From contig DMXM01000042.1 in the NCBI GenBank assembly GCA_003482905.1, forward strand, positions 11,821-75,820: a stretch of DNA of 64,000 nt. The letters are read 5' to 3'. Below, piece after piece: positions 7,728 through 17,216 of this stretch (position 1 is its first letter; every line of letters starts with the position of its first letter). The DNA comes from Elusimicrobiota bacterium (GTDB taxonomy: Bacteria > Elusimicrobiota > Elusimicrobia > Elusimicrobiales > UBA9959). The position numbers and the translations under genes were made by a program. Below the pieces are notes generated by a model. The model had not been told where the DNA came from and made no database searches. It saw nothing but the letters and a program-made list of their open reading frames with translations.

Positions 7728-7943
7728 ATGACCGGACAGACAGAGGAATACTGGAAGTACGCGCAAATAGGGCTGGAGCTGGCCGCGGCCGTGCTGCTGG
7801 GTTTCTGGGCCGGGTACCAGCTGGATAAAAAAGCCGGCACGGCGCCCTGGCTTATGCTCGGCGGCGCCGCGGGCGGTATGGGCGCCGGGTTCTACCTGGT
7901 AGTCCGCGAACTGTTCTCCGGTGAAAAAAAGGGGGGGAAGTGA
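7728..7943 (+). CDS. atpZ: F-type ATPase accessory protein AtpZ
   Basis: A 71-residue membrane protein with two hydrophobic segments (about 13-32 and 39-60) separated by the short polar turn QLDKKAGTAPW. This is the layout of the AtpZ family, which often opens bacterial atp operons and with AtpI assists Mg/Ca uptake or c-ring assembly. The gene is the first of the F-type operon. Its stop overlaps the GTG start of the next gene (GTGA). No Shine-Dalgarno precedes its ATG. Confidence 0.85.
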   Translation: MTGQTEEYWKYAQIGLELAAAVLLGFWAGYQLDKKAGTAPWLMLGGAAGGMGAGFYLVVRELFSGEKKGGK

Positions 7944-8230
7944 TAAATTCAACCCCCGCCGCCGTTCTTTACGGAGCCGCGCTGGGCGCCATGGTCGGGT
8001 GGGCTACGCGGCTGGCTCTGGGCCGCGGGCTGAAGGCGCCGGAGGCCGTGTTCTATTCGGTTTTCGTGGGCGGAATTTTTATCCGTCTTTTCGTCCTGGT
8101 GGCGGCCGTTTGTCTGCTGCGCCATGAAAAATATATAATTATAATCGCTTTCGCGGTCTCACAGATCCTGGTCCAGACTATTTTTGAAGCGTTTCCGCTG
8201 AAATATAATGGGATTAAAAGAAATTCTTGA
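7940..8230 (+). CDS. ATP synthase subunit I-like membrane protein
   Basis: This 96-residue protein is predicted to have three to four membrane helices (AAVLYGAALGAMVGWATRL, AVFYSVFVGGIFIRLFVLVAA, IIIIAFAVSQILVQTIF). Position between atpZ and atpB, size and composition fit the AtpI/AtpR family thought to help assemble the c-ring. It starts with GTG overlapping the atpZ stop, and its 3' end overlaps atpB by 23 nt, so translation of the three genes is coupled. Sequence conservation in this family is weak, so the call rests largely on context. Confidence 0.75.
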   Translation: MINSTPAAVLYGAALGAMVGWATRLALGRGLKAPEAVFYSVFVGGIFIRLFVLVAAVCLLRHEKYIIIIAFAVSQILVQTIFEAFPLKYNGIKRNS

Positions 8231-8969
8231 ACACCATATAGTGGACCATGTCTGGTCCAGGGCCGTTCTCGGCCCGCTCAGCGTCCCTTTTTCCAAACAC
8301 CTGCTGATGATGGTCATAGCTTCCGCCATCCTGCTGGTGGTGTTCCCCCTGATCATCCGCAGCAAGTCCCGCGTCCTCGCCCCGTTCAGGGCCATCATAG
8401 AGATAATAGTGCTGTTCCTGCGCGACGAAGTGGTGGTGCCCAACCTCGGCCACAAGGGCGCGGCGTATATGGGATACTTCTCCACGCTGTTCTTCTTCAT
8501 TCTCCTGCTGAACCTCCTGGGCCTGGTGCCCTTCGGCGCCACCGCCACCGGCAACCTGGCCGTTACCGCGGGGCTCGCGCTTACCACCTTTGTGCTGATA
8601 AACTTCGCCGGCATAAAGGAGCAGGGGCTGTTCAAATACCTGTCGCATATCGTGCCCAAGGGCGTGCCGGGGTGGCTGTACCCGCTGCTGTTCCCCATAG
8701 AGCTGATCGGCCTGGTGACCAAGGCTTTCGCCCTCTGTATCCGTCTGTTCGCCAACATGATAGCCGGGCACATAGTGATCCTGGCCTTCATCAGTTTTAT
8801 TTTTATATTCGGCTCGCTCAACGTGTTCGTCGGTTTCGCGGTGGCGCCCGTGTCGGTCGGGCTGGTGCTGTTCACGCTGCTGCTGGAGCTTTTTGTGGCT
8901 TTCCTGCAGGCGTACGTTTTTGTTTTCCTGACGGCGATCTTTACCGGCTCGGCCATGCACCCGCACTGA
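8208..8969 (+). CDS. atpB: F-type ATP synthase subunit a
   Basis: This 253-residue integral membrane stator subunit forms the two ion half-channels beside the c-ring. Helices cover about 29-48, 87-107, 115-135, 157-180, 188-215 and 220-248. The essential arginine lies in the conserved helix motif LCIRLFANMIAGH. The N-terminus (MGLKEILEHHIVDHVW) resembles the family's EHH start. The gene overlaps the preceding gene by 23 nt and has no obvious Shine-Dalgarno, so it probably relies on translational coupling. Confidence 0.96.
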   Translation: MGLKEILEHHIVDHVWSRAVLGPLSVPFSKHLLMMVIASAILLVVFPLIIRSKSRVLAPFRAIIEIIVLFLRDEVVVPNLGHKGAAYMGYFSTLFFFILLLNLLGLVPFGATATGNLAVTAGLALTTFVLINFAGIKEQGLFKYLSHIVPKGVPGWLYPLLFPIELIGLVTKAFALCIRLFANMIAGHIVILAFISFIFIFGSLNVFVGFAVAPVSVGLVLFTLLLELFVAFLQAYVFVFLTAIFTGSAMHPH

Positions 8970-9003
8970 TTTTTGGTTCGATATTTTAACGGAGGTAGTA
9001 CAC

Positions 9004-9300
9004 ATGAACGACTTAACATTCCTCGGTCTCGGCTATATAGGCGCCGGCCTCGGCGCCGGCCTTACCCTGATAGGCGCGGGTCTCGGCATCGGCAAGCTGG
9101 CCGCCGGCGCCCTCGACGGCACCGCCCGCCAGCCGGAAGCCGGCCCGGCCCTGCGCACCACCATGATCATCGCGGCCGCCCTTATAGAGGGCCTCGCGTT
9201 CTTCGCGCTGGTCATCTGCCTGCTGGCCGTGATGAACTTCGCCATGCCCAAGGGCGAAGCCGCCCCGGCCGCCGCGCAGACCACCTCGGCGCAGCACTAA
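9004..9300 (+). CDS. atpE: F-type ATP synthase subunit c
   Basis: This 98-residue two-helix proteolipid forms the rotor ring. Helix 1 has the glycine pattern GAGLGAGLTLIGAGLGIG, the polar loop is RQPE (42-45), and helix 2 carries the ion-binding Glu62 in AALIEGLAFF. Na+-specific c subunits have Gln in helix 1 and Ser/Thr after the Glu. Here these positions are Ile29, Gly63 and Leu64, pointing to proton coupling. A strong GGAGG sits 8-9 nt before ATG, fitting the high copy number of this subunit. A C-terminal Ala-rich tail (about 80-98) is an extension. Confidence 0.96.
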   Translation: MNDLTFLGLGYIGAGLGAGLTLIGAGLGIGKLAAGALDGTARQPEAGPALRTTMIIAAALIEGLAFFALVICLLAVMNFAMPKGEAAPAAAQTTSAQH

Positions 9301-9302
9301 GC

Positions 9303-9371
9303 GGGTCGGGGTCGAGGGTCGGGAGTCAAAGCGGAGGCGAAAGAACTTCTCCTTGCGTTGACCTCCGGTCC
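9303..9371 (+). promoter_or_regulatory. Stem-loop and direct repeat between atpE and atpF
   Basis: The 93-nt gap between atpE and atpF contains the direct repeat GGGTCGGG (9303-9310 and 9316-9323). It also contains a long stem: 9316-9329 pairs with 9358-9371 with one mismatch and three G-U pairs, and shorter pairings continue inside it. It could be an mRNA-stabilising or processing element that sets the excess of subunit c over the downstream subunits. Seen by eye; folding energy not computed. Confidence 0.5.
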
Positions 9372-9393
9372 CGGCTCCAGGCTAGGAGTTAAT

Positions 9394-9915
9394 ATGGAAG
9401 CATTGATCAGGCCCGAATTCGGCCTTACGTTCTGGACGATAACCTGCTTTGTCCTGCTGGTGTTCGTGCTGTCGAAAACCGCGTGGAAGCCGCTGATGCA
9501 GGCCGTGGAGGAGCGCGAGCGCTCCATAAAGCACGACCTCCACTCGGCCGAAACGGCCCGCGCCGCGGCCGAAAAGCTTAAAGGCGAGCTGGCCGCCCAG
9601 CTGGCCGCCCTGAAGGCGGAGATACAGCGCCGGCTGGAAGAGGCGCGCCTGACCGCCGAGAAAGAGACGGACCTGCTTATAGAAGAGGCCCGCCGCAGCG
9701 CCGGCGTTATAGTGGAGTCGGCGCGCAAGGAGATAGAGGCGCAAAAAACCGAGGCCGCCCGCGAACTCAGGAACAAGGTGGCCGACCTGGCCGTACTGGC
9801 CGCCGAGCGCATACTCCTCAAGCAGCTGGACCACCGGGCCAACACGGACCTCGCGGCCAGGTATCTGGCCGAACTCGAGAAAGAAAGGCCGGACCTGAAG
9901 CTGGGGACCAACTAA
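9394..9915 (+). CDS. atpF: F-type ATP synthase subunit b
   Basis: This 173-residue peripheral stalk subunit links subunit a to the F1 head. An N-terminal membrane helix (about 8-30, GLTFWTITCFVLLVFVL) is followed by a long charged coiled coil rich in Ala, Glu, Lys and Arg, as expected. The ATG at 9394 has a Shine-Dalgarno (AGGAG). A TTG at 9358 would add 12 residues that lie in the upstream hairpin and is unlikely. Only one b gene is present, so the stalk should be a homodimer. The atpH start follows directly after the stop. Confidence 0.94.
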   Translation: MEALIRPEFGLTFWTITCFVLLVFVLSKTAWKPLMQAVEERERSIKHDLHSAETARAAAEKLKGELAAQLAALKAEIQRRLEEARLTAEKETDLLIEEARRSAGVIVESARKEIEAQKTEAARELRNKVADLAVLAAERILLKQLDHRANTDLAARYLAELEKERPDLKLGTN

Positions 9916-10457
9916 ATGGATTCAAACGCCAAGATCCTTGCCAAGCGCTACGCCAGGGCCTATATGGGCCTGGACGGCAAGGTTTTCGGCAACGCCCTGG
10001 AGGTCGCCTCCATGGAAAAGCTCAACGGGCTGCGCCGGGTTTTTGAGGCGGCGCGGCCCTATCTGAAGACCCTGACCCACCCCGTGGTCAACAGCGCCGT
10101 CAGACTTGAGGCGCTGGAAAAGATACTTGGGGAAAAAAACGCGGGCTCGGCGGCGTCCTTCACGGCGCTGCTGGTCAAGCGCGGGCGGTTCAGCCTGCTC
10201 GAAGAGATAATGCAGGAGTGCCTGCGCCTGCACGACAATTTTTGCGGCCTGCTGCGCGCCGAAGTGTTCAGCCGCTATACGCTTTCGGAGGGCGAGCTGA
10301 AAAGGATAGAGGCCCTGCTGGCGGGGATCTCGAGAAAGCGCGTCGGCCTGCGCAACATAATCACCGAACGCGTGATAGGCGGTTTCGAGATAAAGATAGG
10401 GGACACCCTTATAGACGCCACGGTACGCGGGCGGCTCGAGGCTATGAAAAGGATCTT

Positions 10458-10461
<4 letters not shown>
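9916..10461 (+). CDS. atpH: F-type ATP synthase subunit delta
   Basis: This 181-residue stator subunit caps the F1 head and joins it to the b dimer. The N-terminal helical domain begins KILAKRYARAYMG. The C-terminal part has the family signature VIGGFEIKIGDTLIDATVRGR (about 155-175). The gene starts right after the atpF stop and its stop overlaps the atpA start (ATGA). Length is normal for the family. Confidence 0.94.
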
Positions 10462-11969
<1,508 letters not shown>

Positions 11970-11989
11970 GGACTGGTGAGGCTGGCTAA

Positions 11990-12913
11990 ATGAAAAAATA
12001 CCTCGTAACCGGCGGCGCCGGATTCATCGGTTCCAATCTCGCCTTTACGCTCTGCGAAGAGCGCAAGGCGAAAGTGACGGTGCTGGATAATTTCTCCTCC
12101 GGCAACTACAAGACCCTTCTGGGTTTTACTGGGGATATCATAGCCGACGACATCCTGAGCCGGGCCTGGTTCGACAAGGCCGGCCCGGTGGACGCCATTT
12201 TTCACGAGGCGGCCATAACCGACACCACCGTGCACGACCAGCGCAGGATGATGGAGGTGAACGTTGACGGTTTCCGCAACGTGCTCGACTTCGCGCTTAA
12301 GTCCGGCGTGAAGCGCGTGGTCTACGCCTCTTCCGCCGCGGTTTACGGCAACGGCGCCACCCCCATGCGCGAGGAGCAGCCGCCTACGCCGGAGAACGTC
12401 TACGGTTTTTCAAAGGCCATCATGGATAACACGGCGCGGGAGTTCGCGGCCGCTCACCCGGACATGACGCTGGTGGGGCTGCGCTATTTTAACGTCTACG
12501 GCCCCCGGGAATATTACAAGGGCAATCCCGCCAGCATGATGTTCCATCTTTATAACCAGATGAAGGCCGGCAAGCCGCCGCGCATTTTTAAGTTCGGCGA
12601 GCAGGTAAGGGATTTCGTTTACGTAAAGGACATCGTACGCGGCAACCTCAACGCGCTCGACGCCCAAAAGTCCTGCGTCTGCAACCTGGGCAGCGGCAAG
12701 CCCGGTAACTTTAACGAGGTTGTGGAGGCGCTGAACAAGGCCATGGGCCTGGACCTGGCCCCGGAATATTTCGATAACCCATACGCCTTCTACCAGAACA
12801 AGACCCAGGCCGACCTGCGCCAGGCCAAAGCCCTGCTCAATTACAGGCCAGAATGGAACCTTTCCGACGGGATAGCGGACTACGTCAAAGCGCTGGAGCA
12901 TACTAAAATATAA
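11990..12913 (+). CDS. NAD(P)-dependent sugar epimerase, HldD-like, inside the atp operon
   Basis: A 307-residue short-chain dehydrogenase of the extended type. It has the Rossmann motif TGGAGFIG (8-15), the active-site Tyr-X3-Lys in VYGFSKAI, and the substrate-binding stretches RYFNVYGPREYYKGNPAS and NLGSGKPGNF. These follow the ADP-L-glycero-D-manno-heptose 6-epimerase (HldD/RfaD) pattern, which supplies heptose for the LPS core. Other nucleotide-sugar epimerases remain possible. It sits between atpA and atpG in the same direction, 20 nt after one and 9 nt before the other, with its own Shine-Dalgarno (GAGG), so it should be transcribed with the ATP synthase. No biochemical link is known. 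Confidence 0.9.
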   Translation: MKKYLVTGGAGFIGSNLAFTLCEERKAKVTVLDNFSSGNYKTLLGFTGDIIADDILSRAWFDKAGPVDAIFHEAAITDTTVHDQRRMMEVNVDGFRNVLDFALKSGVKRVVYASSAAVYGNGATPMREEQPPTPENVYGFSKAIMDNTAREFAAAHPDMTLVGLRYFNVYGPREYYKGNPASMMFHLYNQMKAGKPPRIFKFGEQVRDFVYVKDIVRGNLNALDAQKSCVCNLGSGKPGNFNEVVEALNKAMGLDLAPEYFDNPYAFYQNKTQADLRQAKALLNYRPEWNLSDGIADYVKALEHTKI

Positions 12914-12922
12914 CGCTTAACT

Positions 12923-13822
12923 ATGGCATCTTTAAGGGACATCAGAAAACACATTTCGTCTGTTAAGAGCATCAAACAGATAACCTACGCCATGAAGATG
13001 GTAGCCGCGGCGCGCATAAAGCGCGCGCAGAGCGCCATACTTGCCTCCCGGCCTTTCGCCAGCCAGATGGACCGCCTGATAGAGGACCTTTACGGCGAAC
13101 TGGAAGAAGGGGATTTCTCCGCTTCCGCCGCCAAGGCGCTTTTCGACGAGCGCCACCCTGGCGGCATTATGTGCCTGGTGCTGGTCACGGCGGACAAAGG
13201 GCTTTGCGGTTCTTTCAACACCAACCTGCTGAAAGCCGCGGCCTCCTGGCTGCGTGAGAACCGCGGCCGCAAGGTGCGCGTGGTGGCGGTGGGCCGCAAA
13301 GGGCGCGACTTCCTGAGGCGCCTCAAGGGCCTGGATATGGAGATAAGCCACGAAATGGTCGGGGTCTTCCCCAAGGCCGGCTACGTGCACGCCCAGCTCC
13401 TGTGCGACGCGATATTGAAGCTTTACCTCGAGAGCCCGGTGGAGAGCGTCACGCTTATCTACAACGAGTTCAAGTCGATGCTGGCGCAGCGCATAGTGAC
13501 GGACCGGCTGCTGCCGCTGAAGCGCCATATCCTGGAGAAGAACGCCTGCGTCCGCCGCGCCGGGGAGTTCTCTTTCGAACCCGGCAAGAGCGACCTGCTC
13601 GGGGCGCTGCTGCCGCGCCATATCGGGGCGCAGCTTTACAGGGCGCTGCTGGAGTCGCAGGCGGCGGAACTGGCCGCGCGCATGAGCGCGATGGAGTCCG
13701 CCTCCAAGAACGCCTCTGAACTGATAGACGGCCTCACTTTGAAGATGAATAAGACGCGCCAGGCGATGATAACCACCGAGCTCAACGAAATAGTCAGCGG
13801 CTCGGAAGCGCTGGGCAGCTAG
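12923..13822 (+). CDS. atpG: F-type ATP synthase subunit gamma
   Basis: The 299-residue central rotor shaft of F1. The N-terminal helix begins MASLRDIRKHISSVKSIKQITYAM and the C-terminal helix contains MNKTRQAMITTELNEIVSGSEA, the two signature regions forming the antiparallel coiled coil. The middle Rossmann-like domain includes DKGLCGSFN. The start lacks a Shine-Dalgarno and follows the epimerase stop by only 9 nt, so expression probably depends on read-through from the epimerase gene. Length is near the usual 285-300. Confidence 0.96.
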   Translation: MASLRDIRKHISSVKSIKQITYAMKMVAAARIKRAQSAILASRPFASQMDRLIEDLYGELEEGDFSASAAKALFDERHPGGIMCLVLVTADKGLCGSFNTNLLKAAASWLRENRGRKVRVVAVGRKGRDFLRRLKGLDMEISHEMVGVFPKAGYVHAQLLCDAILKLYLESPVESVTLIYNEFKSMLAQRIVTDRLLPLKRHILEKNACVRRAGEFSFEPGKSDLLGALLPRHIGAQLYRALLESQAAELAARMSAMESASKNASELIDGLTLKMNKTRQAMITTELNEIVSGSEALGS

Positions 13823-13830
13823 GAGCTACC

Positions 13831-15252
13831 ATGAATATCGGACATATCGTGCAGATAGTCGGGCCGGTGCTGGACGTGGAATTCCCGCAGGGCCAGCTGC
13901 CCAGGATACTTAACGCCCTTAAAATAAAATACCACGAGGAAGGGCACGAAAAGACGCTGGTGGCTGAAGTGGCACAGCACCTGGGGGATAACACCGTGCG
14001 CGCCATCACGCTGGGCCCCACCACGGGCCTGGGCAAGGGCCTGGAGGTAAAAGACACGGGCGCGCCCCTTAAGGTGCCGGTGGGCGACGCCTGCCTCGGC
14101 CGCCTGATGGACGTGCTGGGCGAGCCCAAAGATTACCGCGGCCCGATAGAGACTAAGGAACATCATCCCATCCACCGCGACCCGCCCCCCCTGACCGAGC
14201 AGAAAACCACGCCCGAGATCTTCGAGACCGGCATCAAGGTCATAGACCTGCTGGCCCCGTTCATGAAAGGCGGCAAGGTGGGCCTGTTCGGCGGCGCCGG
14301 CGTGGGCAAGACCGTCGTTATCATGGAGCTCATCAACAACGTGGCCCGCGAGCATAAGGGCTGTTCCGTGTTCGGCGGCATCGGCGAGCGGTCGCGCGAG
14401 GGTAACGACCTCTGGCTGGAAATGCAGGAGTCCAAGCTTTCCGACGGTTCCACCGTGCTTTCCAAGACCGCGCTGGTGTACGGCCAGATGAACGAACCCC
14501 CTGGCGCCCGCGCCCGCGTGGGTCTGACCGCGCTGACCCAGGCCGAATATTTCCGCGACGTCAAAGGGCAGGACGTGCTGCTGTTCCTCGACAACGTATT
14601 CCGCTATGTGCTGGCCAACGCCGAGGTGTCGGCGCTGCTGGGCCGCATGCCGTCGGCCGTCGGCTACCAGCCCACGCTGACCACGGAGATAGGCGCGCTG
14701 GAAGAGCGCATCACCTCCACCAAGAAGGGCTCCATCACCTCTATCCAGGCCGTCTACGTGCCGGCCGACGACCTGACGGACCCCGGCGTGGCCAACGTGT
14801 TCACCCACCTGGACGCCACCGTGGTGCTGTCCCGCTCCATAGCGGAACTGGGCATCTACCCGGCCGTGGACCCGCTGGACTCCACCTCGCGCATCCTCGC
14901 CCCGCGCGTGATCGGCAACGAGCATTACCAGACCGCCCGCGGCGTGCAGAAGATCCTGCAGCGCTACAAGGAGCTCCAGGATATCATAGCCATCCTCGGC
15001 ATGGACGAACTTTCCGACGAGGACAAGAAGACCGTGACCCGCGCGCGCAAGATCCAGAAATTCATGTCGCAGCCGTTCTCGGTGGCCGAAAAGTTCACCG
15101 GCCGCGGCGGTAAGTACGTGCAACTCAAGGAAACGATACGCAGCTTTCAGGAGATCCTGAGCGGCCGCCTCGACGACATCCCGGAACAGGCGTTCTGGAT
15201 GGCCGGCGGCATAGAAGAGGTCATAGAGCGCGGCAGACAGCAGGCCGCCTGA
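13831..15252 (+). CDS. atpD: F-type ATP synthase subunit beta
   Basis: The 473-residue catalytic subunit of F1. Walker A is GGAGVGKTV (about 152-160), the catalytic Glu follows in GGIGERSREGNDL, Walker B is DVLLFLDNVFR, and the catalytic loop SALLGRMPSAVGYQPTL is intact. Just before it the usual RFTQAGSEVS is RYVLANAEVS, a small departure from the normally very conserved text. AGGAG precedes ATG. Followed by atpC after 14 nt. Confidence 0.97.
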   Translation: MNIGHIVQIVGPVLDVEFPQGQLPRILNALKIKYHEEGHEKTLVAEVAQHLGDNTVRAITLGPTTGLGKGLEVKDTGAPLKVPVGDACLGRLMDVLGEPKDYRGPIETKEHHPIHRDPPPLTEQKTTPEIFETGIKVIDLLAPFMKGGKVGLFGGAGVGKTVVIMELINNVAREHKGCSVFGGIGERSREGNDLWLEMQESKLSDGSTVLSKTALVYGQMNEPPGARARVGLTALTQAEYFRDVKGQDVLLFLDNVFRYVLANAEVSALLGRMPSAVGYQPTLTTEIGALEERITSTKKGSITSIQAVYVPADDLTDPGVANVFTHLDATVVLSRSIAELGIYPAVDPLDSTSRILAPRVIGNEHYQTARGVQKILQRYKELQDIIAILGMDELSDEDKKTVTRARKIQKFMSQPFSVAEKFTGRGGKYVQLKETIRSFQEILSGRLDDIPEQAFWMAGGIEEVIERGRQQAA

Positions 15253-15266
15253 GCGGGCCAGTCAAC

Positions 15267-15692
15267 ATGGAAAAAAAGCATTTACTCCTTACCATAGTCA
15301 CCCCCGAGCATACCGTCCTGTCGGATAAGCCGGTGGACCTGGTCACAATACCGGCCGTCGGGGGGGAAATGGGGATACTGCCCGGCCACGCCTCGTTCGT
15401 GGTGCAGCTTAAGGAAGGGGTGATGCACTATAAGGAAGGCGTCCATAAGGAAGTCTTCTCCGTGCTTAACGGTTTCGCCGAGATCCATAAGGACAAGGTG
15501 CTGATAATGGCCGAGGCCGCCGAACTGGCCAAAGAGGTCAACGAGGAGCGCGCCCGCCAGGCCTACCAGAAAGCCAGGGAGACCCTGGCGATGCACGGCG
15601 CCGATATAGACCTGGACGCCGCCCAGGCCGCGCTGAAGCGCGCCGCCGTGCGCATTAAGTTGGCCGAGATCCGCCGCAAGCATAAACAGTAA
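15267..15692 (+). CDS. atpC: F-type ATP synthase subunit epsilon
   Basis: The 141-residue regulatory subunit at the foot of the rotor shaft. The beta-sandwich domain contains VTPEHTVLSDKPVDLVTIPA and GEMGILPGHASFV, both signature stretches. The C-terminal two-helix domain (about 90-141) that can inhibit ATP hydrolysis is present. It is the last gene of the F-type operon, followed within 20 nt by a strong palindromic terminator. Confidence 0.95.
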   Translation: MEKKHLLLTIVTPEHTVLSDKPVDLVTIPAVGGEMGILPGHASFVVQLKEGVMHYKEGVHKEVFSVLNGFAEIHKDKVLIMAEAAELAKEVNEERARQAYQKARETLAMHGADIDLDAAQAALKRAAVRIKLAEIRRKHKQ

Positions 15693-15709
15693 TATTCCGG
15701 GAAACGGAG

Positions 15710-15761
15710 AAAAGGGGACAGGCTACTTTTTTATAAAAAAAGTAGCCTGTCCCCTTTTTTT
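15710..15761 (+). terminator. Perfect long palindrome/terminator between the two ATPase operons
   Basis: Arms of about 23 bp (core GGGGACAGGCTAC at 15714-15726 and GTAGCCTGTCCCC at 15742-15754) are flanked by A-runs and T-runs and separated by a very small loop. The 3' arm ends in TTTTTTT, so it works as an intrinsic terminator for atpC, and the mirrored A/T runs make it bidirectional. Such length and perfection exceed ordinary terminators, and the GGGGACAGGC core recalls REP-type dispersed palindromes; that comparison is from memory. No second copy occurs in the window. Confidence 0.9.
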
Positions 15762-15863
15762 ACCCGTTTTTTGCTCTGCACGGCTTCTATATTGTTTTTT
15801 TAAAATAGTTTTGCTAATCTGACCTTGGGGGATCAACTAACACAGAGCGTTGTCACAAAACAG

Positions 15864-15877
15864 CCGGCCTTAGCCGG
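15864..15877 (+). other. Short hairpin ahead of the V-type ATPase operon
   Basis: CCGGC (15864-15868), loop CTTA and GCCGG (15873-15877) are followed by ATTTTACGTGTTTTTT. This may be a weak attenuator in the leader of the V-type operon. The 206-nt gap 15693-15898 otherwise holds the palindrome and an AT-rich stretch with a weak promoter candidate, TTGTTT (15792) and TG-C-TAATCT (15812-15820). Confidence 0.35.
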
Positions 15878-15898
15878 ATTTTACGTGTTTTTTGCTTT

Positions 15899-16225
15899 AT
15901 GCGTGAAATCATAGCCGCGATATTGTCCGCCGAGGATGAAGCTGAACGCATGGTAGCCGAAGCCGCCGCGCGCGGCCGCGCCGTGATTTTGGAAGCCAGG
16001 AATAAGGCGTTGGAGATCTCGGAGACCTCGTCAGCGCAAGCGCGGCAGGCGGCCGGGCTGGCGTTAGACGCGGCGCTGGCGGCGGCAGCCCGCGAAAAAG
16101 AAGCGCTCCTGGCCGCCTCCGCAGCGGAGATAGAAAAAAACGCGTGTCTATCGGTGGCCGAAAGGCTTGCCGCGGTGGATCTTGTGGTGAAAGAAGTTCT
16201 CCGGGGGGGAAATGCTGGCGGTTAA
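15899..16225 (+). CDS. V/A-type ATPase peripheral stalk subunit G/H
   Basis: A 108-residue, almost wholly helical protein made of Ala, Glu, Arg and Lys heptads (about 1-90), the form of the subunit that pairs with subunit E in the peripheral stalk of V/A-type ATPases (AhaH/NtpF-like). Sequence conservation is low in this family, so the call rests on composition, size and position as first gene of the operon. It overlaps the subunit C gene by 14 nt. No Shine-Dalgarno is visible before ATG (GTTTTTTGCTTT). Confidence 0.75.
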   Translation: MREIIAAILSAEDEAERMVAEAAARGRAVILEARNKALEISETSSAQARQAAGLALDAALAAAAREKEALLAASAAEIEKNACLSVAERLAAVDLVVKEVLRGGNAGG

Positions 16226-17216
16226 GGACCTGGACAACCTGGCGGCGCGGCTTCACGGGCGAAGGGGCCGTATGGCCGAGGGGGCCCGGCTTTACGGATT
16301 TTGCGGCCTGGCCACACCGGCTTCGCTGGGGGCGGCGCTTTTCCCCGGTGTCGGTATCACGTTGTCTTCGCAGATACAGCGGCGGCTGGAGGAAGATCTT
16401 TTTAACGAGATCAGGGAGATCTCGGCTTCGCTGGGGGGGGCGCGGGCGGCGTTCATGGACTGGCTGGCGGCGCGCCTCCAGCTTGAAAATATCAAGGTAG
16501 CCCTCCGGCGTATTTCAGCCGGCGCCTCCGGAGAGGAAGCGAGCCGGCACTTTTCCGGCCCGGGGCCGTACGGCTCAGGACTGGCGGCCGCCAAAAATAG
16601 TTCAGAGCTTTTGGCGGCGCTGCCGGGCGGGCCCTTGCGCGCCGCCGTGGAGCAGGCATACGCCGTGTACGGCGGCGACGGCAGTTTATTCTTCCTGGAG
16701 GCCGCGGTGGAGAGGGGGTATTTGGCGGAACTGCTCACCAGGGCCGCCGTGCTGCCGTCGCCGGGCAGAAATGCGGCCCGCTCCCTGGCGGCGCAGGAGG
16801 CGGATATCTTTCACCTGGCGCTGGTATCGCGCGGAAGATTCTTTCACGGTCTAGAAACAGAAGATCTGCTGGCGTTGCATATTCCTGGCGCGGTAATAAG
16901 CCGCCGCAGGTTCCTGCGGATGCTGCTGGCGCCGGAACCGGAGGCGGCACTGGGCCTGGCGGCAGGGTTGGCGTTCGACAGGAAGGATGGGCCGGCGGGC
17001 GGCCCCGAGAAGGCAGGATGGAGACGCTACGCGCGCCTGGCCGGTAAAGCGTTCCGCGGCTCCAATATTGATTTTGGGATAGCCGCCGGTTACGCCGCGC
17101 TGAAGCGCCTGGAGGCGGCCAACCTTATAACGGTGGCGGAAGGCCTGCGCCTGGGCGCGTCCGCCTCCGAATTACGCGGCAGGGTCATTAACAGCCGGGA
17201 GGGAGAAGGTGTTTAG
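16212..17216 (+). CDS. ntpC: V/A-type ATPase subunit C (d-type)
   Basis: This 334-residue helical funnel-shaped subunit connects the central shaft to the K ring. The family mark ENIKVALRRI (about 96-105) corresponds to the conserved ENIK region, and repeated three-helix bundles with Tyr/Leu-rich pockets follow. It overlaps both neighbours (14 nt upstream, 8 nt downstream). No usual membrane segment is expected or seen. The family is divergent, and position strengthens the call. Confidence 0.85.
   Translation: MLAVKDLDNLAARLHGRRGRMAEGARLYGFCGLATPASLGAALFPGVGITLSSQIQRRLEEDLFNEIREISASLGGARAAFMDWLAARLQLENIKVALRRISAGASGEEASRHFSGPGPYGSGLAAAKNSSELLAALPGGPLRAAVEQAYAVYGGDGSLFFLEAAVERGYLAELLTRAAVLPSPGRNAARSLAAQEADIFHLALVSRGRFFHGLETEDLLALHIPGAVISRRRFLRMLLAPEPEAALGLAAGLAFDRKDGPAGGPEKAGWRRYARLAGKAFRGSNIDFGIAAGYAALKRLEAANLITVAEGLRLGASASELRGRVINSREGEGV

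Noticed and set aside
10218..10457. N-terminal extension of atpA inside atpH
   Set aside because: The extension is Arg/Pro-rich text from another frame; the ATG at 10458 gives the family start and overlaps the atpH stop.
13819..15123. A 434-codon open frame antisense to atpD
   Set aside because: Shadow of the beta-subunit gene with no motif.
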